The notes under the pieces were generated by a model. The model ran no database searches. It saw only the letters and a program-made list of their open reading frames with translations, and was not told where the DNA came from. A stretch of 64,000 bases of DNA from Bacteroidota bacterium. Its GTDB lineage: Bacteria > Bacteroidota > Bacteroidia > Chitinophagales > Saprospiraceae. This document shows, piece after piece, positions 17,678 to 26,100 of this stretch. Position 1 is the stretch's first letter. Every line of letters starts with the position of its first letter. The translations under genes were made by a program, and so were the position numbers. The DNA lies in assembly GCA_003045895.1 (NCBI GenBank), contig PZPC01000008.1, forward strand, positions 1 through 64,000, written 5' to 3'.

Positions 17678-17808
17678 TGACACCTCCTCCAAAGGAGGAC
17701 TTTTGACCGTCTTTATTTGTCGGAAACTCACCCGCCAGCACGGCCAAAAAATCGACTGGACGGAAGGCGGAGCACAGTCTAAAGTCCCCCTTTGGTGGGG
17801 GCAGGGGG
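17678..17808. repeat. Imperfect intergenic inverted repeat, possibly a dispersed element
   Basis: On the plus strand CCTCCTCCAAAGGAGGACTT at about 17682-17701 faces the related AAAGTCCCCCTTTGGTGGGG at 17780-17799, so the two arms are imperfect inverted copies about 80 bases apart. Each arm is itself partly palindromic. The surrounding 290 bases between the WG gene and the adenosyltransferase gene hold no credible gene. It looks like an intergenic repeat family member. Confidence 0.4.
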
Positions 17809-17849
17809 AAGGCTTTTGACCTTTTCCCACCTCCTAATTCGAACCTAAC

Positions 17850-18401
17850 TTACTCCCTCCCCTTCCAGGCCACCTCCTCTACCCCCAACGACTTCGCCGA
17901 ATACCGGGCAAGCATAAAGAAATAATCCGACAACCGGTTGAGGTATTGTAATAGCAAGGGATGAAGCGGGGAATCACGGTGCAACGACACACAGGAACGC
18001 TCCGCCCGCCGGCAAACTGTACGCGCCAAATGGGCATAAGAAACCAGCGGATGCCCTCCTGGAAGGATAAAATTCCGGAGCGGTTCCAACGCAGTATCCA
18101 TGCGATCCATTTCTTGTTCCAACAGCAAAATGTCCGTATCCGTCACATCGGGAACAGGCGCTGGAGCAGCTGCTTTGGCAGGAGTAGCCAGGTAAGCTCC
18201 CAGGCTAAACAGCCGGTTCTGAATTTGAAACAGCGTATCCCTTACGGCCTCTTCCGACTGTCCGTCGCGCAAAAGTCCGACAAAAGCATTCAGTTCGTCG
18301 AGCGTCCCGTAAGCGGCTAGCCGCCTATCGTCTTTGGCAACCCGCTGCCCGCCGAAAAGACCCGTTTCGCCCTCGTCACCGGTTTTGGTATAAATTTTCA
18401 T
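17850..18401 (-). CDS. PduO-type cob(I)yrinic acid a,c-diamide adenosyltransferase
   Basis: 183 residues, the usual size of the PduO-type family. The enzyme transfers adenosyl from ATP to cob(I)alamin to form coenzyme B12. The N-terminal ATP-binding motif TKTGDEGETGLFGG is intact, as are YGTLDELNAFVGL and the later FILPGGHPLVSYAHLARTVCRRAER segment with the arginines that contact ATP. It is the last gene of a minus-strand group gatC-ABC ATPase-adenosyltransferase, 20 bases downstream of the ATPase. No cobalamin biosynthesis gene is nearby, so it probably works on salvaged B12. Confidence 0.93.
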   Translation of the reverse strand: MKIYTKTGDEGETGLFGGQRVAKDDRRLAAYGTLDELNAFVGLLRDGQSEEAVRDTLFQIQNRLFSLGAYLATPAKAAAPAPVPDVTDTDILLLEQEMDRMDTALEPLRNFILPGGHPLVSYAHLARTVCRRAERSCVSLHRDSPLHPLLLQYLNRLSDYFFMLARYSAKSLGVEEVAWKGRE

Positions 18402-18421
18402 GTTAATCTTATTAACGGTAG

Positions 18422-19153
18422 TTAGTCCTGGTTATAACGGTGTTCCGGGTTATCTACTTTTACAATGTTATGGTTGACCACATCGGATTCAACTTCTCCG
18501 TCGCGCAAGCGAACGATGCGGTGAGCATGTTCAGAGATATCTGGTTCGTGGGTCACCAGAATGACGGTATTCCCCTGTGCGTGGATGTTTTCCAGAATCG
18601 ACATGATTTCAATAGAGGTCTTGGTATCCAGGTTTCCCGTGGGCTCATCGGCCAGGATAATACTTGGTCGGTTGACCAATGCCCGGGCAATGGCTACCCG
18701 CTGCCTTTGACCGCCAGAGAGTTCGTTGGGCTTGTGGTCTACCCGATCACCCAGGCCCACGGAAGCCAGCACTTCGCGTGCCCGCGCTTCCCGATCGGCC
18801 TTAGAGAAGCCCGCATAAACCAGTGGAAGAGCTACATTATCAAGCGCCGTCAAGCGGGGTAAGAGGTTAAAGGTCTGAAAAACAAAACCGATCTTTCGAT
18901 TGCGGACTTCAGCCAACTCGCCATCCGTCATCGTACTGACATTGGTACCATCCAAAAAGTACTCCCCACCGGAAGGGGTATCCAGGCAACCCAGGAGGTT
19001 CATCAACGTGGATTTACCAGATCCCGAAGGCCCCATCAGCGCGACGTACTCATTCTTTTCGATGGTTAAATTAACCCCACGTAGTGCATGCACCTGGGTC
19101 AGGCCCATATCGTAGGTCTTGTCTAAATTTTGAGTCGAAATTACAACAGCCAT
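18422..19153 (-). CDS. ABC transporter ATP-binding protein, MacB/LolD type
   Basis: 243 residues. Walker A is GPSGSGKS (41-48), the signature [15 protein letters not shown] is complete, and Walker B is [13 protein letters not shown]. The sequence around the Q-loop and the D-loop matches the MacB/LolD/FtsE subfamily that powers lipoprotein release, macrolide export or other mechanotransmission. No permease gene lies within the window next to it, so its membrane partner must be encoded elsewhere. It sits between gatC (48 bases upstream) and the cobalamin adenosyltransferase gene. The exact substrate is unknown. Confidence 0.93.
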   Translation of the reverse strand: MAVVISTQNLDKTYDMGLTQVHALRGVNLTIEKNEYVALMGPSGSGKSTLMNLLGCLDTPSGGEYFLDGTNVSTMTDGELAEVRNRKIGFVFQTFNLLPRLTALDNVALPLVYAGFSKADREARAREVLASVGLGDRVDHKPNELSGGQRQRVAIARALVNRPSIILADEPTGNLDTKTSIEIMSILENIHAQGNTVILVTHEPDISEHAHRIVRLRDGEVESDVVNHNIVKVDNPEHRYNQD

Positions 19154-19201
19154 AAAAATGGTTTGCGGGTGATGTCGTTTACCTGATTACCAAATACTTC
19201 T

Positions 19202-19492
19202 TTACAGGTCAATGACCTTAGGTACCCGGAAATGATTACCATCGTGATCCGGTGCATTGCGCAACGCTTCCTGCTGAGCGACCTGTCCGGCGATCTTATC
19301 CGCCCGCAACCGGTTTGCTCCTGCATTGACGTAAACCAAAGGTTCAACACCCGAAACATCCAGCTCCTGCAATTTTTCCACCATCGTGAGGATATTGTCT
19401 AAGTCCGTGATGATGGCTTGCCTTTCTGCTGTTGATAATTGTAAACGCGCTAAATTTTCCAATCGGGAAATTAGTTGATCATCGATCCGCAT
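19202..19492 (-). CDS. gatC: Aspartyl/glutamyl-tRNA amidotransferase subunit C
   Basis: 96 residues, the expected length. GatC wraps around GatA and GatB in the complex that converts Glu-tRNA(Gln) and Asp-tRNA(Asn) to the amidated forms. Recognisable parts are the N-terminal helices (ISRLENLARLQLS), the ILTMVEKLQELDVSGVEPL segment and the C-terminal LRNAPDHDGNHFRVPKVI, where the family has the conserved A-P-x-x-x-x-x-F-x-V-P-x-V end. It begins the minus-strand group with the ABC ATPase. gatA and gatB are not in the window. Confidence 0.93.
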   Translation of the reverse strand: MRIDDQLISRLENLARLQLSTAERQAIITDLDNILTMVEKLQELDVSGVEPLVYVNAGANRLRADKIAGQVAQQEALRNAPDHDGNHFRVPKVIDL

Positions 19493-19547
19493 GATAAATT
19501 TTTAGATGAGTGACGCCGAAACATCGCCTAAAATCATTTACTGGAAC

Positions 19548-19555
19548 CAAAGGTA
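19548..19555 (-). promoter_or_regulatory. Putative -7 promoter element of gatC
   Basis: Minus-strand TACCTTTG, an exact TAnnTTTG match, about 55 bases before the gatC ATG, in the divergent gap shared with the deoxynucleoside kinase gene. Confidence 0.4.
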
Positions 19556-19655
19556 AGAGAAGTAGGCATAATAATTCCTGTAGAAAGTTTAAATTCGCGC
19601 CAGCAACAACGAGATTTTGTCTGGCATACCTGAAAAAACTACCCACAAAAGTTAA

Positions 19656-20309
19656 TTGATGATTGATAATCAACCGATCCCGCCAGTTAAGCACATCGCT
19701 ATCGCGGGAAATATTGGCGCAGGCAAAACGACCCTTTGCACCCAGTTAGGCAAACATTTCAACTGGGAAGTACACTACGAATCCACCGATAACAATCCGT
19801 ATTTGAGCGATTTTTACATGGACATGCAACGGTGGTCCTTTAACCTCCAGATTTATTTCCTCCACAATCGGTACGCACAAATCCTCAATATCCACCAGGG
19901 GCCTCGCACCGTGGTTCAGGATCGTACGATCTACGAGGATGCTTACATCTTTGCCCCCAACCTCCATGATATGGGGTTGATGACGACCCGGGATTTCGAA
20001 AATTATATGTCGTTGTTCAAAACGATGACTTCCCAGATTCAGCCCCCCGACCTGCTGATCTACCTCCGGGCCAGTATTCCTACCCTCGTGAGCCACATTC
20101 AGTCGCGGGGCCGCGAGTACGAAGGCAGTATGTCCCTTGACTATCTCCGGCGCCTCAACGAACGCTACGAAGCCTGGATACAAACCTACACGGATGGTAA
20201 CCTCCTCATTATCAATTCCGATGAGATTGATTTTATCATGAATCCGGAAGATTTAGGTAAGGTGCTCAACCAGGTGCAAGGGGAATTGCACGGCCTTTTT
20301 AAAGGCTAG
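19656..20309 (+). CDS. Deoxynucleoside kinase
   Basis: 217 residues. The P-loop GNIGAGKTT (18-26) and the DRT motif (VVQDRTIYED) are those of the deoxyadenosine/deoxyguanosine kinase family, which phosphorylates deoxynucleosides for salvage. The YESTDNNPYLSDFY and RWSFNLQIYFL segments shape the nucleoside pocket. A lid region with arginines (QSRGREYEGSMSLDYL) follows. Substrate preference (dA/dG versus dC/dT) cannot be decided. The gene is divergent from gatC. A small inverted-repeat element begins exactly at its stop codon, so the last codons may have been altered by that insertion. Confidence 0.93.
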   Translation: MMIDNQPIPPVKHIAIAGNIGAGKTTLCTQLGKHFNWEVHYESTDNNPYLSDFYMDMQRWSFNLQIYFLHNRYAQILNIHQGPRTVVQDRTIYEDAYIFAPNLHDMGLMTTRDFENYMSLFKTMTSQIQPPDLLIYLRASIPTLVSHIQSRGREYEGSMSLDYLRRLNERYEAWIQTYTDGNLLIINSDEIDFIMNPEDLGKVLNQVQGELHGLFKG

Positions 20310-20512
20310 AGCCTGTTTGAATATTTAATTTGGCTAAAAACGAATATACCAAATCAAATAAAACAAAAAGGTTGATGCTTCCTGATTGTCAAGGATTTCA
20401 GAACCTGGCGTCGGCATGAAAATTTAATTTAGCCCGCTAAATTCAATTTTAATCCCTTAGTCAGAACCTTAAATCGTTGAAAATCAGTTCGCAAAATTTT
20501 TAAACAGGCTCT
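20308..20512. mobile_element. MITE-like element with perfect 11-bp terminal inverted repeats
   Basis: AGAGCCTGTTT at 20308-20318 and its exact complement AAACAGGCTCT at 20502-20512 bound a 205-bp AT-rich, non-coding segment. Pairing continues weakly inward. Ends reading GAGCCTGTTT resemble those of some IS5-superfamily elements, so this may be a non-autonomous derivative; that link is inference. Flanks are CTA on the left and TTA on the right, so a target duplication is uncertain. The left end overlaps the deoxynucleoside kinase stop codon. Confidence 0.6.
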
Positions 20513-20570
20513 TAGTAAAAAAAGGAACTAATTTTTTTAGCGATTCGTTTCACATAACGGTTGCTATGTC

Positions 20571-20578
20571 TATATTTG
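20571..20578 (+). promoter_or_regulatory. Promoter of tRNA-Ser
   Basis: TATATTTG is an exact -7 match, with TTTC at 20548-20551 placed 19 bases upstream as the -33 element. It ends 11 bases before the tRNA, as expected for a stable RNA start. Confidence 0.6.
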
Positions 20579-20589
20579 CAGCCGCTAAA

Positions 20590-20674
20590 GGAGGAATGGC
20601 AGAGCGGTTTAATGCACCGGTCTTGAAAACCGACGTACCGAAAGGTACCGGGGGTTCGAATCCCTCTTCCTCCG
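20590..20674 (+). tRNA. tRNA-Ser (anticodon TGA)
   Basis: 85 bases. The acceptor stem GGAGGAA (20590-20596) pairs with TTCCTCC (20667-20673), and the discriminator is G. The anticodon stem-loop is CGGT-CTTGAAA-ACCG with anticodon TGA. The long variable arm GTACC-GAAA-GGTAC marks a class II serine tRNA. The T loop TTCGAAT is intact. CCA is not encoded. A strong promoter and terminator frame the gene, so it is transcribed alone. Confidence 0.95.
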
Positions 20675-20684
20675 CTCAATTCCT

Positions 20685-20723
20685 AAAGCCGGTGCGTCTT
20701 CGACACACCGGCTTTTTTTTTTT
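20685..20723 (+). terminator. Rho-independent terminator of tRNA-Ser
   Basis: AAAGCCGGTG (20685-20694) pairs with CACCGGCTTT (20706-20715), followed by a T run to about 20723. Confidence 0.9.
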
Positions 20724-20823
20724 ATCCCTGTCTATCGTTTTTCTTCCTTAATTTGTCGAGAATCCTTGCCCACCACGCGTTGAGGCGTGAAATTGCCTTC
20801 ATCTTGTTATCACATCTAAATCC

Positions 20824-22044
20824 ATGTCAATATCTCCTAAAAGTAGGCTCCGGTTAACCACTTCCGCCAATGCGTTGGTGATGCTCCTGATCAGTTTTTA
20901 CTGGCTGGGCCTTCCCTACACCTTTGGTGATGAAGCGTTTCTCATCAAGTGGACAGCTTTGACCAAGAAGTCTTTATTTGGAATTGACCCCAAGCCTTCT
21001 CCCGAAAGTGTGCTCTTCGTTGATCTTTCCGAAAGCAAAACCACGGAATCCATTCCCAATGAATTTGGAGAAATTAACGACTACCACCGTATCATTACCA
21101 CCGACCGGCAGCAATTGGCAAGTTTTTTGGAAATGATTGTCCCTTACCGCGATGACGTCCGCCTGGTTGTGTTGGATGTCTTACTGGACAAACCTAGTCC
21201 GGGCGATTCCATTCTTCAACGTACCGTAGAAAAACTAGGCGATAAAATACTCGGAATCAACCAATTGAACAACGAAGGGGGAATTGATTCTACCGCCATT
21301 CACTTTCCCAACCAGGCACTGGCCAACTACCGGTCTGCGCAGGGGCTTTTCCTTAAATACCCGCTGTTGCTCAAAGGCCACTTCCCTACTGTACCACTCG
21401 CCATGTACCAGTAGTTGCACCACCAATACCTCGATTATTCGGGGCTGGTCTATCGCTTCCCGCAGGGGATTTCTCTTCCGTCGCCAGTGGTCGATTTCAA
21501 AATCAGAAGCAGTGACTTTCACGCTAGTAGCACCTTGGGTGAAAGCAACTTCACGATCAATAAGATGGGCACGATTCTCGAATCCCGAGCGTTTATGCCC
21601 CCCGAAGACGTGGCGGCTTACTTCAAAGGCAAGATCATCTTCTTAGGTGATTTCAAGCACGACTTTCACGAAACGCCTTTTGGAAAGACCGCTGGACCGT
21701 TGGTCATCTACAACGCCTACCTGACCTTGGCTGGCCGGGAAAATATCGTGTCCTTCTTCTGGATACTCCTCCTTTTCATAGGATTTTGGCTGATTTCATG
21801 GCGTATTTTCAATGACATAAATGTGGAGCGCGGCTGGTTGGTAGATCTTTTTCACTCTAAAATTGGTCAGCTAATTATCAATTCCCTGGATGAACTGATG
21901 CTGCTAATTATCCTCACCGTTATATCGTACTTCATTTTCAATATCCACATCAATATCCTCATTCTGCTGGTCTACACAAAAGTGGTCGAATTCCTGTGGA
22001 AAAAAACCAGGTTTTATAACCTGGTCATCTTTAAAAAAACCTAA
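20824..22044 (+). pseudogene. CHASE2-domain membrane protein gene interrupted by an in-frame TAG
   Basis: Two consecutive open segments lie in the same frame: 196 codons from ATG 20824, a TAG at 21412-21414, then 209 more codons to 22044. Read through, it makes one protein of about 406 residues: an N-terminal membrane segment (ALVMLLISFYWLGL), a CHASE2-like extracytoplasmic domain (VLFVDLSES; LVVLDVLLDKPSPGDS; GKIIFLGDF) and two or three C-terminal membrane segments (FFWILLLFIGFWLIS; MLLIILTVISYFIF). CHASE2 is a sensory domain usually joined to kinases or cyclases; here there is no output domain. The sequence on both sides of the stop is well preserved, suggesting a recent nonsense change (probably CAG to TAG), stop-codon read-through, or a sequencing error. 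Confidence 0.75.
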
Positions 22045-22055
22045 TGCCAAATACT

Positions 22056-22190
22056 ATGAAAAACTTACCCCTTATTTTGCTGCTATTCGCTGGCTACGTT
22101 CCTCCTGCCACACGCGCAAGGAATACACACCAGCGGGCAAATGGGCAACTTCTATTGCTATTTGTCCAGCCGACGGATAATTTTGCTTGA
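22056..22190 (+). pseudogene. Possible truncated start of a secreted-protein gene
   Basis: 12 bases after the CHASE2 stop, an ATG opens MKNLPLILLLFAGYV, which looks like the beginning of a signal peptide. The frame then runs antisense through the 3' end of the minus-strand gene and stops at 22188-22190 after 44 residues without secreted-protein character. It may be the relic of a gene that once followed the CHASE2 gene and was cut by a deletion, or a chance antisense frame. Confidence 0.35.
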
Positions 22191-23124
22191 GCACCAGTCT
22201 ACCGGTGCTATCCAACAAATCGATAACCACCGGTTCCTGAGAGTGCTCCCCATCCAGACGGATATTCAGGGTGTCCCGCACCGGATTCGGAAACAGGACC
22301 AAATCGAGTTCCAGGCCGGTCAACTTCACACTCCGGATGGGTGAATAGCGGTAGGTGTCATCTACATCTACCATTTTTAAACGGTAGTACAGGTAGCTCC
22401 CTTTTTGCTGTAAAGCACCCTCGTCAATCCAACGGTAAGTTACCGTGGCTTGAGCGTTTCCTTGACCAGGCACCTTGCCCAGGGGCACCCAGGTGCGCTG
22501 ATCGGCGCTGCGCTGGATTTCGTAGTGGGAGAAGTTGGTTTCGGATTGGGTTTCCCAGGAAAGGAGCGCGTCTTGATCTGCTTCTTTCACTTCAAACCTC
22601 AGCAATTCAACAGGAAGGGAAACGCTTAAGGGAATGATACACCCCGCATTATTTGTAGTCGCATAAATCGAAGTAAAATCATCGTCTAAGAAAGCAACCG
22701 TAGCGGTAGTTCCTCCATTGTAACGCCACGCTAACCCTGACAATTCCTGGGCATCAATAATATCAAACTTAACCCGGGCCATACTCGAAAAGACATTCCC
22801 TACGCTAAATCCAGGCGCAAAATTCAGTTCTACATTAAAGGAAACCCTATTGGTAGGCGGAAAAGTGGTCAGGGTAGGGTTTTGAAAAGTAGGCGTAGAA
22901 ATGGCTGTTGATACCAAAGTTGGGTTAACCAAACCATTATTGTTATAGGTAAATTCGAAATTACTCGAACCCAGGCCAAACGGCGCTGATCCAGCAATTT
23001 GCAGATCAATTACATATTCCGTTCCATTGTTTGAAACTTCTGCAAAATTCAGGCAAAAAGTTTGCCCGATGGCAAAGAAATGGCAGACAAAAACAAGGAA
23101 GATTGCCAGTATAATTTTTTTCAT
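22072..23124 (-). CDS. Secreted protein with possible cohesin-like domain and T9SS type A sorting domain
   Basis: 350 residues. A signal peptide (MKKIILAIFLVFVCHFFAIG) is followed by a beta-sandwich of about 150 residues. Its features (YVIDLQIAGSAPFGLGSSNF, ARVKFDIIDAQELSGLAW) recall the cohesin/CBM-like fold, though this is a fold guess. An Fn3-like segment follows (LPVELLRFEVKEADQDALLS, SHYEIQRSADQRTW), then a T9SS type A sorting domain (LFPNPVRDTLNIRL). The last residues (RSQRIAAK) are atypical of the usual hydrophobic end and overlap the start of a possible truncated gene on the other strand, so the 3' end may be a rearrangement junction. It lies 9 bases downstream of the amylase gene and is surely cotranscribed. 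Confidence 0.8.
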   Translation of the reverse strand: MKKIILAIFLVFVCHFFAIGQTFCLNFAEVSNNGTEYVIDLQIAGSAPFGLGSSNFEFTYNNNGLVNPTLVSTAISTPTFQNPTLTTFPPTNRVSFNVELNFAPGFSVGNVFSSMARVKFDIIDAQELSGLAWRYNGGTTATVAFLDDDFTSIYATTNNAGCIIPLSVSLPVELLRFEVKEADQDALLSWETQSETNFSHYEIQRSADQRTWVPLGKVPGQGNAQATVTYRWIDEGALQQKGSYLYYRLKMVDVDDTYRYSPIRSVKLTGLELDLVLFPNPVRDTLNIRLDGEHSQEPVVIDLLDSTGRLVLKQNYPSAGQIAIEVAHLPAGVYSLRVWQEERSQRIAAK

Positions 23125-23133
23125 GAAAATGCT

Positions 23134-26100
23134 TTACGGTAGTTGTTGAATAACTGAATTATTGATCCGCCAGTACAAATTTCGATCTACCGCATTCACG
23201 GCGCCATCCAGGTTGAAGTCAGCGGTAGAAGTGGTGTAACTGTAGGGTTGCCCATTTTGTAATCGCCAAAACAAATTCCGGTCTACCGCATTAATCTGCC
23301 CATCTCTATTCGCATCGCCCGCCCAAAGCCCCAGTTTTCCACCCCCCAGGTCTTTTTGGGCGTTGCTGCCCCAGGTGGGTGTGCTGCCTTTGGTAAAATC
23401 GATGGTTTGGGCCGTGGTGCTGAATGGCAGGGCCGTCGCCGTAGCGATCGCCAGGTGGTTGCGGTGGCGGATGGCCAGGTAGTAATTGCCTGCTGGCACG
23501 CCCGTAAAAGCCACTTTGGTGGAAGTGCCGTCCAACGCTACAATATCGCCGTCGCGCTGGATGAGGGCCGCGCGGGATTTGACCACCGTGGCGAGTGTGG
23601 CAGGGTCGCGCAGCTCCACGACCACCCAGTCGACAATAGCATCGTCACCGGTGGTGGAGAAAACCGTGGGAGATACCATTTCGCCGCCGCCACCGCCCGT
23701 GAAGGCGTAGCCCAGAGCCGTGTAGGGTTCGGTAGTAGGGATATAATTCAAGGCCCGCAAATCGTCCCGCATCAGGCTGGAGGTGGTCACGTAGGCGCCA
23801 CCCAGCAGTACGCGGGCGGCTATGTTGACTTTACTGCCGTCCAATACTTCGTTTTGAGCCGGGGCATTGACGAGTACCATTACTTCGCTCGGAGCCAAAT
23901 AGTAGGGTGCTCCCGTATTGGTCACAGTAAACGAGGTACCATCAATCGTTAGATCGCCATTGTAGCGGTACCAGGTTCCCATTTCAGGGTAGTTCGGGTA
24001 GGCATCGTGTCCGGCCTCTGGATCGAGGTTACCGATCACGATGACGTGGTGCCCGGCTCCATCACTCAGCGTCATGCGGCGGGGCGTGGTGATGACGTTG
24101 GCACCCCAACCGATGTTGTCGTAATTGGGGGGCGTTGCGTAAAGGTTATAGGTGTTGCGCAAGGAGAGCAGGGTGGACGTCTGCCGGAACAACTCGCGCC
24201 GCAGTGGATCTTCCAGGTAGTCCCAGTGGACGGGTTTTTCACCCGTCCGGCCATTGAAGTTGATGCTGACGTCGTAGGCCAGTTCTTCGAACTCCCACAA
24301 CATGCGCGGCCCGGGAAAGAGGAGGTTAAAGGATGCCCCCAGCTTGAGGCGATCCACGGTCTTTTCCAATTTGATGGTGGGGTCCGTTTCGGTGGCAATG
24401 GTGTTGCCGTAGTTCATCACTTCGTAGGCCTGGCGTTCTTCGTCGTGGCTTTCCAGGTAACTCATCCAGTTGGCAAAAATAAAGTTGCGCCCACCCTCAC
24501 TGTAAATACCGGTAGTGCGGATATCCGGATTATCGGCATTGTAGCCCAACATGAAGTTTTTTCCGGCGTTGTGGTGCCCTACCCCACTCCACATGAGGAT
24601 ACCGTAATCGGCGAGTGCCTTGTCTTCGCTGGCTTCGGCCAGGTGTTCGAAAATTGCTACGGAGCCCGGATTCTCGGTCCACATGTGATCCACCATGCGT
24701 TTCAGCAGGTTCACGCGGTCTAAATCGTAGGAACTGGCCCATTCGTCGTTCGAATCGGGGGCCGTTTGGGTAAACCCTTTGGTGAAATCAAAGCGAAAAC
24801 CATCGAATTTAAATTCCTGCAACCAGTAGTTCAGGATGCGATCCAACATTGCCTGGGTGTGTTCACTTTCGTGGTTCCAGTCGGCTCCCCACCACCCCGC
24901 CGGGTTGGCTACCGCCTTGTGGTCCGGATTGAACCAGGGGTTATCGTTGGCGGGTTTGTTGTCTACCTTGTTCCAGTAGAGGCGGGCCATGGCGTTGGAG
25001 TAAAAAGCGTGGTTCAGCACCAGGTCATTGAAAACCTGAATTTCCCGCAGGTGACAGGCATTGATGAACTTTTTCAAATCGGCTTTGGTACCGTAGGCTT
25101 TGTCTGGAGCGAAATAGAAGTTGGGGTTGTAGCCCCAGCTGGAATTGCCCTCAAACTCAGACACGGGCATCACGTGAATGGCATTGATGCCCAATGACTT
25201 GAGGTAATCCAGTTTATCAATAGCCGCCAGATAGGTACCTTCTTCGGTAAAATCCCGGAAATGTAATTCGTAGATATTCAGGTTGTTGGTACTGGGCCGA
25301 TTGAATGCCGGAGCCGTCCAGTTGAATACCGGCTGGTTGGTTTGCAATACCGCCGCCCGCCTACCCCCAGCCTGGCTGGGAAAGGGCGCTATATTGGGGT
25401 AAACCGACGGGGAGATACCGCCATCGTCAGGATCGGAAATTTTTTCCGCATAAGCATCCGCCACCTGGATGGTACCGTCAACCAGGTATTGAAAAACATA
25501 CTCCTGCCCCGGCGTGAGGCCCGTCAATTCGATCCACCAGTAATCCCCGTGGTCGCCATCGTTATCGGCATCCGTAGTGCCGTTCCAACCGTCGGTGTCG
25601 CGGCAAAGTTTATAAGCTTCGCTGATGGTCCAGTTGTTGAAATCACCAATCACGTGTACCACATTTTTCGCGATCGTGTTGGCTATTCCCGTCACCTGTC
25701 CGGTCCCTTTCTTGTAGCGGGTATAGGTAGGGGCTTGCAACACCAGGGTAACTTTGGTCGGATCGCCGTTGTGGTAATTGATGCCGGGCCTGGTCCAGGC
25801 TGGCCGGGCCGTGGTACAAATGGGGCCGTACCCCTGGGCCGTAAAGGTTTTGGATTTTGCCCCACTCCCAAAATTAGCCGTTACTCTAAAATACTGGGTA
25901 GTGGTTTGGTTGAGGGTGAGCCCCTCGGTATAAGTACTCCCGCCAGTTTGGGTGCCCAATGGCGCCAGCAGGTTGCCCATCGCATCCACTTCTTCCAGCG
26001 ACCAACTAAGGGGAGGTGTACTGGCTTCCGACACCAGGTTAAAAGCCGTACCCGTGGGTGCCAGATAGGGCGAAGCGTCGGGCGCCGTGATGGTGAAATA

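Noticed and set aside
17597-17830. A 77-codon minus-strand frame
   Set aside because: It is the translation of an intergenic inverted repeat, low in complexity and without protein features.
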